Below, piece after piece: positions 1 through 8,919 of a stretch of 64,000 bases of DNA. The stretch spans positions 2,914,001 to 2,978,000 of the forward strand of contig NZ_AP025688.1 of NCBI RefSeq assembly GCF_023168325.1, in the 5' to 3' direction. A program made the position numbers and the translations under genes. The DNA comes from Tsukamurella sp. PLM1. GTDB taxonomy: Bacteria > Actinomycetota > Actinomycetes > Mycobacteriales > Mycobacteriaceae. The notes beneath the pieces were generated by a model, which worked only from the letters and a program-made list of their open reading frames with translations, ran no database searches and was not told the DNA's origin. Every line of letters starts with the position of its first letter. Positions within the stretch are counted from its first letter, which is position 1.

Positions 1-582
1 CTCCTTGACGAAGGCCAGTCCCTTCTCGGGTTCCTGGCCGCCGTTCGACAGCGCCGCGTACGGCGCGAGGAGGTTCCACTTCGCCGAGCCGGAACTCGCC
101 GGGTTCGGCGTGACCACCTCGACGCCGGGCTTGAGCAGGTCCGCCCAGTCGTGGATGCCCTTGGGGTTCCCGGGGCGGACGACGACGGCGACGAGGGAGG
201 TCACGGGCACGGACCGCCGCGGGTAGGCCTTCTCCCAGTCCTTGTCGATGAGTCCGGCCTTGACGATCCGGGTGACGTCCGGCGCCACGGACAGGTTCAC
301 CACGTCGGCGGGCACGTGGCGTGCGACCTTGCGGGACTGGTCGCCGGACGCGCCGTAGGACTGCGAGAAGCCCACGTCGGGGTTGGTCTCGCGGAACAGC
401 GGGATGGCCACGTCGAAAGCGGGCTTGGGCGCCGCGAAGGCGACCAGGTTCACCCGCTTGTCGCCGCTGGAGATGTCGACGCCGTGCGGGTCATCGGTGG
501 AGCCGCCCCCGCACGCCGTGAGCAGCACGGTCAGGGCGACGGCGACGATGCCCATCGCGCGGCCCCGGAGGGTGGGTCTCAA
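1..582 (-). CDS. Sulfate ABC transporter substrate-binding lipoprotein (3' end outside window)
   Basis: Extracytoplasmic sulfate-binding lipoprotein of the Sbp/CysP/SubI family, which delivers sulfate to the CysTWA permease. A TTG start at 582 has GAGAAG six bases upstream and gives a basic N-terminus, a hydrophobic stretch and a lipobox LLTAC with the acylated Cys at residue 24; an in-frame ATG at 555 is the alternative. The family signature VVTPNPASSGSAKWN is present near the window edge, and the reading frame is open to base 1, so the C-terminus lies outside. In M. tuberculosis the corresponding gene subI heads a subI-cysTWA operon in the same orientation, so the permease genes should lie to the left. 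Family assignment is firm; sulfate rather than another oxyanion is inferred. Confidence 0.85.
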   Translation of the reverse strand, partial: MRPTLRGRAMGIVAVALTVLLTACGGGSTDDPHGVDISSGDKRVNLVAFAAPKPAFDVAIPLFRETNPDVGFSQSYGASGDQSRKVARHVPADVVNLSVAPDVTRIVKAGLIDKDWEKAYPRRSVPVTSLVAVVVRPGNPKGIHDWADLLKPGVEVVTPNPASSGSAKWNLLAPYAALSNGGQEPEKGLAFVKE

Positions 583-639
583 CACTTCTCGCCGTTCTCC
601 TGCAGGGGACTCATCAGGCGAGAATCGTACGGACCGGGG

Positions 640-756
640 TCAGAGGGTCACGGCCCACGCGACCACGAGCAGCACCAGCAGCGCGATCAGCGCCAGGGTG
701 ACTTTCGACTTGGGCACCAGCGCCCGCCACCCGCGGCCTCCGTCAGACACCGTCAT
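640..756 (-). CDS. Small single-pass membrane protein, 38 aa
   Basis: Unrecognised 38-residue protein. It has a short polar, basic N-terminal part (to about residue 18) followed by one hydrophobic helix rich in Leu, Val and Ala that runs to the C-terminus, so it is probably a membrane peptide with an N-in orientation. A good Shine-Dalgarno (GGAGAAGGG) lies five bases before the ATG. The start overlaps the end of the upstream small membrane protein (743-979) by 14 bases, which suggests translational coupling. It sits between that gene and the sulfate-binding lipoprotein, so all three may be co-transcribed. Function unknown. Confidence 0.6.
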   Translation of the reverse strand: MTVSDGGRGWRALVPKSKVTLALIALLVLLVVAWAVTL

Positions 757-979
757 CGTTCCCTTCTCCAGGTCCACGACCTGCGACATCAGCACGCTCC
801 GCACGCGCGAGGCGAGCGTCCAGCACGTCGGCCACCCGGTCGATGAGCGCGCTGAGCACCCGCACCACCAGAATTGCGATCAGCGAGAGTACAACCATCA
901 CCAGGCCGACCTGCAGGGCGAACGGGAGACCGGTGAGCCACAGCTCCACCGAGTCCCACCATCGCGCCAGTCCGTGCAC
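743..979 (-). CDS. Small membrane protein, 78 aa
   Basis: Unrecognised small protein with one long hydrophobic segment (about residues 18-42) followed by an amphipathic, charged tail containing VLDARLARAERADVAG. M. tuberculosis carries an uncharacterised small membrane gene (Rv2401A) at the equivalent place between subI and the trehalase gene, so this may be its counterpart; I infer that from position only. The GTG at 979 was chosen because TACGCT ends six bases upstream, the leaderless-promoter spacing seen throughout the window. An in-frame ATG at 1039 would add 20 residues but has no ribosome site and would touch the start of the divergent GH15 gene. Its 3' end overlaps the next small membrane gene by 14 bases. 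Confidence 0.55.
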   Translation of the reverse strand: MHGLARWWDSVELWLTGLPFALQVGLVMVVLSLIAILVVRVLSALIDRVADVLDARLARAERADVAGRGPGEGNDDGV

Positions 980-1037
980 CACACCAGCGTAGCGACCGTC
1001 CTGCGCGAACCGGCCGCCGTGCCCCATCATGGTGTGC

Positions 1038-3015
1038 ATGTCATCGACGAACGACGACTCGACCACCGACTCGCTCGGCGCCGACGCGCTGATCACCGAC
1101 ACTCCCCGCTCGGTGACGCGGTGTTCCCGCCGATCCACGACTACGCGTTCCTCTCCGACTGCGAGAACACGTGCCTGATCGCGCGCGACGGCACCGTCGA
1201 GTGGATGTGCATCCCCCGGCCGGACTCGCCGAGTGTGTTCGGCGCGATCCTCGACCGCGGCGCCGGGTCGTTCCGCCTCGCGCCGTACGGGGTGCTGGTG
1301 CCCGTGGACCGCCGGTACCTCCCGGGCAGCCTCATGCTCGAAACCACGTGGCAGACCTCGACGGGCTGGCTCATCGTGCGCGACGCGCTCGTCATGGGGC
1401 CCTGGCACGACACGCAGACCCGCTCGCGCACGCACCGCCGGACCCCACCGACTGGGACGCCGAGCACATCCTGCTGCGCACCGCGCGGTGCGTGTCGGGC
1501 ACCGTCGAACTGCAGCTCAACTGCGAGCCCGCGTTCGACTACCACCGGGCGGGGGCGGAGTGGTCCTACTCCGCCGACGGGTACGGCGAGGCGGTGGCCC
1601 GGGCCCGCACCCATCCCGACGAGCACCCCGAGCTCAAGCTCACCACCAACATGCGGCTCGGCCTCGAGGGCCGGGAGGCCCGCGCGCGCACCCGGATGAA
1701 GGAGGGCGACGAGATCTTCGTCGCGCTGTCGTGGAGCAAGCACCCGGTTCCGCAGACCTATCCCGAGGCCGCGCAGAAGATGTGGTCGACGGCGGAGTCG
1801 TGGCGGCAGTGGGTCAACGTGGGCCAGTTCCCGGACCACCCCTGGCGCTCCTACCTGCAGCGTTCGGCGCTCACGCTCAAGGGCCTGACGTACTCGCCGA
1901 CCGGAGCGCTGCTCGCGGCCTCCACCACCTCGCTGCCGGAGACGCCGCGCGGGGTGCGCAACTGGGACTACCGCTACGCGTGGGTGCGGGACTCGACGTT
2001 CGCACTGTGGGGCCTCTACACGCTGGGCCTCGACAGGGAGGCCGACGACTTCTTCTCGTTCATCGCCGACGTCTCGGGGGCGAACAACGGCGAGCGACAC
2101 CCGCTGCAGGTGATGTACGGCGTCGGCGGGGAGCGGTCGTTGCCGGAGGAGGAGCTCACTCACCTCTCGGGGTACGACGGTGCGCGGCCCGTCCGGATCG
2201 GCAACGGGGCGTTCGACCAGCGCCAGCACGACATCTGGGGCACGATGCTGGACTCCGTGTACCTCAACACCAAGTCGACCGAACGGATCCCGGAGGCGCT
2301 GTGGCCGGTGCTCAAGGAGCAGGTCGAGGAGGCGTTGAAGCACTGGCGCGAGCCCGACCGCGGCATCTGGGAGGTGCGCGGCGAACCGCAGCACTTCACC
2401 AGTTCCAAGGTGATGTGCTGGGTCGCGCTCGACCGCGGCGCGAAGCTGGCGGTGATGCACGGCGAGGACGACTACGCCCGCGAGTGGGCGAAACAGGCCG
2501 ACGTGATCAAGGCCGACATCCTGGAGCACGGCGTGGACGAGCGCGGCGTGTTCACCCAGCGCTACGGCGCGCCGGCGCTGGACGCCTCACTCCTGCTCGT
2601 GCCGCTGTTGCGTTTCCTGCCGTCCGACGATCCGCGAGTCCGCGCCACTGTGCTCGCGATCGCCGATGAGCTCACCGAGGACGGCCTGGTCCTGCGCTAC
2701 CGGGTGGAGGAGACCGACGACGGGCTGTCCGGTGAGGAGGGCACGTTCACGATCTGCTCGTTCTGGCTGGTGTCGGCGCTCGTGGAGATCGGGGAGACGG
2801 CCCGCGCCCGCACGCTGTGCGAACGCCTGCTGGCGTACTCGTCGCCGCTCAAGTTGTACGCGGAGGAGATCGACCCGACGACGGGCGCGCACCTGGGCAA
2901 CTTCCCGCAGGCGTTCACCCACCTGGCACTGATCAACGCGGTCGTGCACGTGATCCGAGCGGAGGAGGCGGGGCACGACGCCTCGGCTTTCCTCCCCGCG
3001 CACCCCACGCCCTAG
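1038..3015 (+). CDS. GH15 trehalase-like glycoside hydrolase, two frameshifts
   Basis: Glycoside hydrolase family 15 protein (glucoamylase/trehalase type), the probable counterpart of the mycobacterial trehalase Rv2402, which splits trehalase substrate into two glucose units. The N-terminal beta-sandwich (FPPIHDYAFLSDCENT, WMCIPRPDSPSVFGAIL) leads into the (alpha/alpha)6 barrel with NWDYRYAWVRDSTFALWGLY and, near the C-terminus, LGNFPQAFTHLALIN. The frame changes twice: at 1119-1121 (one G missing) and at 1443-1446 (one C missing, after RTHRRTP and before TDWDAEHILLRT). Restoring both gives one continuous protein of about 659 residues. The ATG at 1038 starts a Thr/Ser/Asp-rich leader; it is uncertain because the first frameshift lies only 80 bases later. 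Probably intact in the organism. Confidence 0.8.
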
Positions 3016-3027
3016 CATCCGCGGCAG

Positions 3028-3033
3028 TAGCGT
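3028..3033 (+). promoter_or_regulatory. Leaderless -10 element of the alpha-mannosidase gene
   Basis: TAGCGT ends six bases before the ATG at 3040, with no Shine-Dalgarno in between, so transcription would begin at or next to the start codon. It lies 13 bases after the trehalase stop codon, so the mannosidase can be transcribed on its own. Confidence 0.5.
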
Positions 3034-3039
3034 GCAGTC

Positions 3040-6000
3040 ATGCACGACGACCGGCGGCTGACCGAAGAGCGGCTCGACAGGTTCACCAACGGATTCCTCA
3101 ACGGAGCGGTCCACTCGCGTCGCGCGCCGGTCACTGTCACGGCGTGGACGGTGCCGGGCGAGCCGGTGCCGTTCGCGGACGCTGTGACGCAGGAGTTCAC
3201 GCCGATCGCCGCCGGCACGCCGTGGGGCGCGCCGTGGTCCGCCCTGTGGCTGCACGTGACCGGAACGCCGCCGGCCGACTGGGCGGGGCGCGACGGGGCG
3301 CTCGAACTGCTCGTGGAGCTCGGTTTCACCGGCGGCCCCGGGTTCAACGCCGAGGGCCTCGTGTACCGGGCGGACGGCACCGTCGTGAAAGGGATCTCGC
3401 CGTTCAACGCGTACGTGCCGCTGGCGCCCGACGAGCCGGTGGACCTGTACGTCGAGGCCGCCGCGAACCCCGACCTCGGCGGCGACTTCGTCTCCCCCAC
3501 CCCGCTCGGCGACCGCGCCACCGCGGGCGACGGTCCGCTGTACCGGCTCGGGGCGATCGAACTCGCGCTGCGCGACGTGACGGTGTGGGAACTGCAGCAG
3601 GACGTCTGGACGCTGAACGGCCTGATGCACGAGCTCCCGTTCGACCTGCCGCGCCGGCACGACGTGCTGCGCGCCCTGGAGCGGATGCTGGACGTGGTGG
3701 ACCCGCACGACGTGGCCGGGACGGCCGCTGCCGGCCGTCGGGCCCTGGCGCCCGCGCTGGCGGCGCCCGCGTACGCCTCGGCGCACCGGGTCACCGCGGT
3801 CGGCCACGCGCACATCGACTCCGCGTGGCTGTGGCCGGTGCGGGAGACGGCGCGCAAGTGCGCGCGGACGTTCGCGAACGTCGTCGACCTGATGGACCGG
3901 GATCCTTCGCTGATCTTCGCCTGCTCGTCGGCCCAGCAGTTCGCATGGGTGAAGGAGCGCTACCCGGATCTGTACGCCCGGATCCGGGAGTACGTCGCGG
4001 CAGGCCGGTTCGTGCCGGTGGGCGGCATGTGGGTGGAGGCCGATACCAACATGCCCGGCGGGGAGGCGATGGCGCGGCAGTTCGTGCGCGGCAAGGGATT
4101 CTTCCTGGACGAGTTCGGCATCGACACTCCGGAGGCCTGGCTGCCGGACTCCTTCGGGTACTCGGCCGCGATGCCGCAGATCGTCGCCGCGGCGGGCTCG
4201 GAATTCTTCCTGACGCAGAAGCTGTCGTGGAACCAGACCAACCGGATGCCGCACTCGACGTTCCTCTGGGAGGGCATCGACGGCACCGCGCTGTTCACGC
4301 ACTTCCCGCCCGTCGACAAGTACAACTCGGACCTGTCCGGTGCGGATCTCGCCCGCGCGCAGAAGAACTACCGCGAGCAGGGCGCCGGAACGCGCTCGCT
4401 CGTCCCGTTCGGGTGGGGCGACGGTGGCGGTGGCCCCACCCGGGAGATGCTCGCGGCCGCCGCGCGCACGGCGTCCCTGGAGGGATCACCCACCGTCGAG
4501 ATGGAGTCGCCCGCACGGTTCTTCGAGGCGGCGCGCGCGGAGTACGCGGCGCCGCCCCGATGGTCCGGTGAGCTGTACCTGGAGTTCCACCGCGGCACCT
4601 ACACGTCGCAGGCGAACACCAAGCAGGGCAACCGGCGCAGCGAACACCTCCTGCGCGAGGCCGAGCTCTGGGCCGCGACCGCCGCCGTGCGCGTGGGCTT
4701 CGCATACCCCGACGCGGAACTGCAGGAGATCTGGGAGACGGTGCTGCTGCAGCAGTTCCACGACATCCTTCCGGGCAGCTCGATCGCCTGGGTGCATCAG
4801 GACGCCGAGCGGAACTACGCCGCGGTGGCCCGTCGGCTCGAGGCGATCATCGCCGCGGCGCTGCAGGCGCTCGCCGGAACCGAAGACGGCGGCACCGGAC
4901 GCGGAGGCACCGGCAGCGACGCCACCGGAAGCGGAGGCACCGGAGACGGCGGCACCGGAGACGGAGGCACCGGAAGCGGAGGCGGCACCGTTCCCGCTGG
5001 TGCGCAAACCGGTTCGGCGGCGAGCACATCGCTGGTGTTCAACGCCGCGCCGCACGCCCGCGACGGTGTACCGGCCCTGGGGGCCGCGGTCGTCCCCCCG
5101 ACCGAGCCGATCACTCCGCGGGCCGAGGGTCGCGATCTGGTGCTGGACAACGGCGTCGTCCGCGCGGTGATCGACGAGCGGGGACTGCTCATGTCTCTCG
5201 TCGACGCGGCCACCGGCAGGGAGGCCATGGCCGGCCCGGGCAATCTGCTGCAGTTGCACCGCGACATCCCGAACCACTGGGAGGCGTGGGACGTCGACTC
5301 GTTCTACCGCCGCGACGTGACCGACCTGCTCGAGGCGGATGCGGTGGCGACCGCCGGCGACGCGGTGGTGGTGCAGCGCTCGTTCGGCGATTCGTCGGTG
5401 ACGCAGCACATCTCGCTTCGCGATGGCTCCCCCGCCCTGGACATCAAGCTCGATATCGACTGGTATGAGACCCAGAAGCTGCTCAAACTGGCGTTCCCGT
5501 TCGATGTGCAGGCGGACCGCAGCGCCTCGGAGACCCAGTTCGGCCACGTCTTCCGGCCGACCCACGCGAACACCTCCTGGGACGCCGCGAAGTTCGAGAT
5601 CTGCGCGCACCGCTGGGTGCACGTGGGCGAGCCGGACTACGGCATCGCCGTGGCGAACGACTCCACCTACGGACACGACATCACGCGAGCCCCGGCGGAT
5701 TCGGGCGACGCCGTCCCGGGCACCGTCGTGCGGCTGTCGCTGCTCCGCGCTCCGCGCTACCCCGACCCCCACACCGATCAGGGCCCACACCGGCTCGCCG
5801 TCTCGGTGCGGCCCGGCGCGACGATCGGCGACGCCGTCGAGGAGGGCTACCGCCGCAACCTCGCTCCGCGCGGGGTCCCCGGCTCGGCGGCGGTCGCACC
5901 GCTCGTCGCGGTCGATCACCCCGGCGTGATCGTGGAGGCGGTCAAACTGGCGGAGGACGGCAGCGGCGACGTGGTGGTGCGCCTGTACGAGTCGCGGGGC

Positions 6001-6156
6001 ACGCGCGCGACCGCGACGGTCCGCGCCGACTTCCCGCACGGCTCCACGGTCCGCACGGACCTCCTGGAGCGCCCCGTCGCCGATGCGGAGCCCGACGGTG
6101 ACGTCCGCCTCACCCTCCGCCCCTTCCAGCTGGTCACCCTCCGTTTCCGCCGCTGA
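3040..6156 (+). CDS. GH38 alpha-mannosidase
   Basis: Cytoplasmic-type class II alpha-mannosidase, 1038 residues, which removes alpha-linked mannose from mannosides or glycoconjugates; no signal peptide is visible. The catalytic GH38 domain begins near residue 252 with the zinc motif GHAHIDSAWLWP and contains WLPDSFGYSAAMPQ near residue 367, whose Asp is the family nucleophile. The mid-domain (NRRSEHLLREAELW, QQFHDILPGSSIAWV) and C-terminal beta-sandwich domains follow. Between the last two is a Gly-Thr-Gly repeat linker (residues 616-649). Its last 20 codons are found again, decayed, at 8577-8645 beyond the HNH gene. Mannose-rich lipoglycans of mycolata are plausible substrates, but that is inference. 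Confidence 0.9.
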   Translation: MHDDRRLTEERLDRFTNGFLNGAVHSRRAPVTVTAWTVPGEPVPFADAVTQEFTPIAAGTPWGAPWSALWLHVTGTPPADWAGRDGALELLVELGFTGGPGFNAEGLVYRADGTVVKGISPFNAYVPLAPDEPVDLYVEAAANPDLGGDFVSPTPLGDRATAGDGPLYRLGAIELALRDVTVWELQQDVWTLNGLMHELPFDLPRRHDVLRALERMLDVVDPHDVAGTAAAGRRALAPALAAPAYASAHRVTAVGHAHIDSAWLWPVRETARKCARTFANVVDLMDRDPSLIFACSSAQQFAWVKERYPDLYARIREYVAAGRFVPVGGMWVEADTNMPGGEAMARQFVRGKGFFLDEFGIDTPEAWLPDSFGYSAAMPQIVAAAGSEFFLTQKLSWNQTNRMPHSTFLWEGIDGTALFTHFPPVDKYNSDLSGADLARAQKNYREQGAGTRSLVPFGWGDGGGGPTREMLAAAARTASLEGSPTVEMESPARFFEAARAEYAAPPRWSGELYLEFHRGTYTSQANTKQGNRRSEHLLREAELWAATAAVRVGFAYPDAELQEIWETVLLQQFHDILPGSSIAWVHQDAERNYAAVARRLEAIIAAALQALAGTEDGGTGRGGTGSDATGSGGTGDGGTGDGGTGSGGGTVPAGAQTGSAASTSLVFNAAPHARDGVPALGAAVVPPTEPITPRAEGRDLVLDNGVVRAVIDERGLLMSLVDAATGREAMAGPGNLLQLHRDIPNHWEAWDVDSFYRRDVTDLLEADAVATAGDAVVVQRSFGDSSVTQHISLRDGSPALDIKLDIDWYETQKLLKLAFPFDVQADRSASETQFGHVFRPTHANTSWDAAKFEICAHRWVHVGEPDYGIAVANDSTYGHDITRAPADSGDAVPGTVVRLSLLRAPRYPDPHTDQGPHRLAVSVRPGATIGDAVEEGYRRNLAPRGVPGSAAVAPLVAVDHPGVIVEAVKLAEDGSGDVVVRLYESRGTRATATVRADFPHGSTVRTDLLERPVADAEPDGDVRLTLRPFQLVTLRFRR
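4885..4986 (+). repeat. Tandem G-T-G-x-G coding minisatellite
   Basis: About seven imperfect 15-base units (consensus GGCACCGGAGACGGA) encode a run of Gly-Thr-Gly-Asp/Ser-Gly pentads in the mannosidase, between the catalytic middle domain and the C-terminal beta domain. Such a repeat can change length by slippage without breaking the frame and probably acts as a flexible linker. Confidence 0.75.
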
Positions 6157-6226
6157 CCGGCCGGAAATTCGGTGGCACTCGAGGCGCACATGGGACATGC
6201 TGCCGCCGTGGACACCGTCGACGTGG

Positions 6227-8445
6227 TCAGAAGGGCGGAGGACCGTCGTACGACGGGGCCCTAGGCGGGGGCGAACCGAGCGCACGGACGACTGTGTCCT
6301 CGACGGCGCTGCGGGGCTCCGCCGCGGCTGCCTGATCGGCCTGCAGCGCAGCGACATTGCGCGCGCGGAGCCGTTCGCGCCGGGCGTGCTCGCGCTGCAG
6401 GCGGGTGCGCCCGCCGGGTCGGGGTGCATCCGGAATGAGGCGCCCGCCCGCCGAGACGACGGCCCCCGGCCCGGCGCCACTCGGCACGATCCATTGCACC
6501 CGAGCCAGGTCGGGGAACAACCGCAGCACGATCCCGCTGGGATCGACGATGTACCTCCGGTCGTCCGGCGAAGTCCACAGGATCCGCCCGTCCGGCAGGA
6601 GCGCATCGATCCATGCGCCCGCGGTCTTCAGTTGGTGGTGGGCCACGCACAACGGCTGCAGTTGGTCCGCCGTCGTCGCGCCACCGAGCCGCGGATCGCG
6701 ATGGTCGTACTCGCGCCGATGATCGATCTGCGCGCGCGACGCCGGCCGGTTGCAGAACGGGAACACGCACCGCGGGAACACCAACCGTATGTACCGCAGC
6801 AGATCCGCCGACGGCCGATACCTCGCACTGCCCCGCGCCCGCACCAGAGCACGCGCACCTTCCGCGCCGGAACGGGCGCCAGAACCCGATGCGGCGCCCT
6901 CACTGCCGCTGGACGATCCGCCACCACCGGGTGTCACTTCGCCACCCGGATCTCGCCCACCTGGATCTCGACCACCGGGAACTCCACCACCACCGGGAGC
7001 TCCACCACCGGCGGGTGATCCGCCGTCCGGTGGGCCGTCGTTCGGTGGGCCGTCGTCCGAGACGCCTCCCCCGTCGGGTGGCACGTCATCGTCGCGCGGT
7101 CCGCCGCCGTCGGGAGATCCCCCGCCATCTGGGGCTTCACCACCACCCTCGGGCCAGGAATGCACCTCGAATCCGAGCACGATCTCCGCCCACTCCCATG
7201 CAAAATCGATCGTCCCGCGCACCGCGTCCACGCCGGGCGCGGCAGGAGTCGGTGATTCGGCAGAGCCGCCCCCAGAGGACGCACCACCTGCGGCCCCGGG
7301 CATCTCGGGTGGGTCATCGATGCGGGTGCCGAACGGGCGGATCCTCGCACCGTCGCGAGCGGCCAGTTCCCGCGCGTACTCCGCACTGATCGGGCCGTGC
7401 CCCACGAGGTAGGCCACCCCACCACCCGCAGCAGGATCCGCACCCGCGGTATCGGATTCGCTGCCAGCGGAAGGAGGCTCAGCGACCTCGGGACGGGCGA
7501 CACCGGAATGGGCGAGATCGGGCTCGGCGAGGTCGCGCTCGTTCATCACCACGTGGATCATCGTGACGAACCGGGCGACGGCACCGTCGGCGTCCGGCTC
7601 CCCGTGGAACCGCGCCTGTCGGTACCGACAGTTCTCGAGGTCGCACTGGCACCCCAGAGTCGAGTACCCGCGGGCCAATTGCATCAACCCGTCCGCGCAG
7701 CGCTGCGACACCGTGCGCGGATCGGCGTCGCACACCGTGCCCGCGATGTCCTCCACGCGGGCCCGCAGTTCCAGACCGTGATGCGCCGGCAGCAACGCGA
7801 ACGCCGCCGCCATCCCGTCCTCCTCCGGGCGGAACGTGACCCTACGATCCTCGACCGCCGCCTTTCGGCGCCGCTCCCAGGCCTCCGGATCGATTCCCCG
7901 CACCACCAGATCCGCGGCCTCTCGCAACGCGGGCAGCGACAGCACCTCGTACTCGGCGACGAGTTGCTCCGCCAACTGTCGATCGAACTCCCGGGCCTGC
8001 TCCGCTGTGAGCGCCTGCGCCCGACCCAGCGCCGCCTCCCCGCCTTGGGCGAGATCACCCCGGAGCCAATGAGCGCGAATACCTGCGGCACCCGCTCGAC
8101 CAACCCGACCGCGACCTCGATCGCGTGCGACGCCGCTGTCGAACCAACCCGCAGAAGCGTGGAAACCTGCGCCTCCAACGCCTCGGACGCCGCCGACAGC
8201 CGGCGCCGTGCGGCCACCGCCTCCGCGTAATCACCAGGACCCGCCAGATACGCCGCCTCATCATCGGCGTACATCACCCGGTGCAGCGCGTACACGGTAG
8301 CAACCGTGCGACAGAACGCAGTATTCTCCGACCTCCGCTGTTCGAAGAGGATCTCCGCGATGGCCCGATCGTCTCGGCCAGCAGCATCGAGCCCCCCGGG
8401 AACCAAATCCCCAGGTAGATCGCGTAACGCCGCCGGAAGTGCCAT
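6227..8445 (-). CDS. DUF222/HNH endonuclease domain protein, one frameshift
   Basis: Member of the large actinobacterial DUF222-HNH family related to the mycobacterial 13E12 repeat proteins. The N-terminal DUF222 helical domain (MALPAALRDLPGDL to about residue 370) is followed by a long Gly/Pro/Asp-rich linker (bases about 6900-7160) and a C-terminal HNH nuclease domain with CVFPFCNRPASRAQIDH and PLCVAHHQLKT, which carry the zinc Cys pair and catalytic His. The frame breaks at a run of four C at 8038-8041: one added base joins VISPKAG to EAALGRAQALTAEQ. Restored length is about 739 residues. The ATG at 8445 is preceded by TATCAT at leaderless spacing. It is flanked by the mannosidase 3' end and its decayed copy, so it may have inserted there. 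Function in the cell is unknown. Confidence 0.8.
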
Positions 8446-8451
8446 GACTCA

Positions 8452-8457
8452 ATGATA
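8452..8457 (-). promoter_or_regulatory. Leaderless -10 element of the DUF222/HNH gene
   Basis: TATCAT on the minus strand ends six bases before the ATG at 8445, and no Shine-Dalgarno is present. This supports the chosen start. Confidence 0.5.
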
Positions 8458-8576
8458 CACCCGTTCGATAGAATGCACCACGTTTCGCTAGATACGTTCG
8501 AGAATGCGGCTCGGACCAGCGTGACCGTCTCGGACAGAATCGGAGAGTCGCGCCACCGTCGCACCCGCACTCGCCA

Positions 8577-8645
8577 CGCCAGACGGTGACGTCCGCCTCA
8601 CCATGCGCCCGTCTCAGCTGGTCACACCGCATTTTCCGCGCTGGC
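8577..8645 (+). pseudogene. Decayed second copy of the alpha-mannosidase 3' end
   Basis: This stretch aligns to the last coding bases of the mannosidase (6094-6150). The first 21 bases are identical, and CAGCTGGTCAC is shared further on. Translated, it reads DGDVRLTMRPSQLVT against DGDVRLTLRPFQLVT in the gene. No stop codon or start belongs to it, and similarity fades upstream. The two copies bracket the minus-strand DUF222/HNH gene. It is either the original gene end displaced by an insertion or what is left of a second mannosidase gene. The 8446-8736 stretch holds nothing else I recognise. Confidence 0.7.
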
Positions 8646-8736
8646 GTGCTCAGCGTCACCTCGATCGCCCCGCGACACGCTGATAGTTTGAAAGTTCATC
8701 ACTATCACTAGTGTCCTTCGAATCAAGGAGGTCGAG

Positions 8737-8889
8737 ATGCTCAGCGTGCTGGCATTGATCACTTTCGTCGTCTTCCTCGTCTGGCTGACGAACGACCGGA
8801 ACGGCCAGGACTTCCGCGCCCGCGACGTCCGTCGCGCCGTCGCGGACCGGGACCGCCGTACCGATCCTCGGGGCGTGATCGTCTCCTGA
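8737..8889 (+). CDS. Small membrane protein, 50 aa
   Basis: Unrecognised 50-residue protein with an N-terminal hydrophobic helix (about residues 2-18, LSVLALITFVVFLVWL) and a cytoplasmic tail full of Arg and Asp. A near-perfect Shine-Dalgarno, AAGGAGG, ends five bases before the ATG, which makes the start and the existence of the gene convincing despite its size. It is alone between the mannosidase remnant and the convergent M3 peptidase gene. Function unknown. Confidence 0.65.
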   Translation: MLSVLALITFVVFLVWLTNDRNGQDFRARDVRRAVADRDRRTDPRGVIVS

Positions 8890-8919
8890 CGCGCATGCCC
8901 GTCGCGTGATCGTTCGCCG

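Noticed and set aside
4885-4986. CRISPR-like array
   Set aside because: The repeats are contiguous, in frame and encode Gly-Thr-Gly; there are no spacers.
6227-8445. DUF222/HNH gene as a complete mobile element with inverted ends
   Set aside because: No terminal inverted repeats, target-site duplication or transposase are visible; only the direct copies of the mannosidase end are supported.
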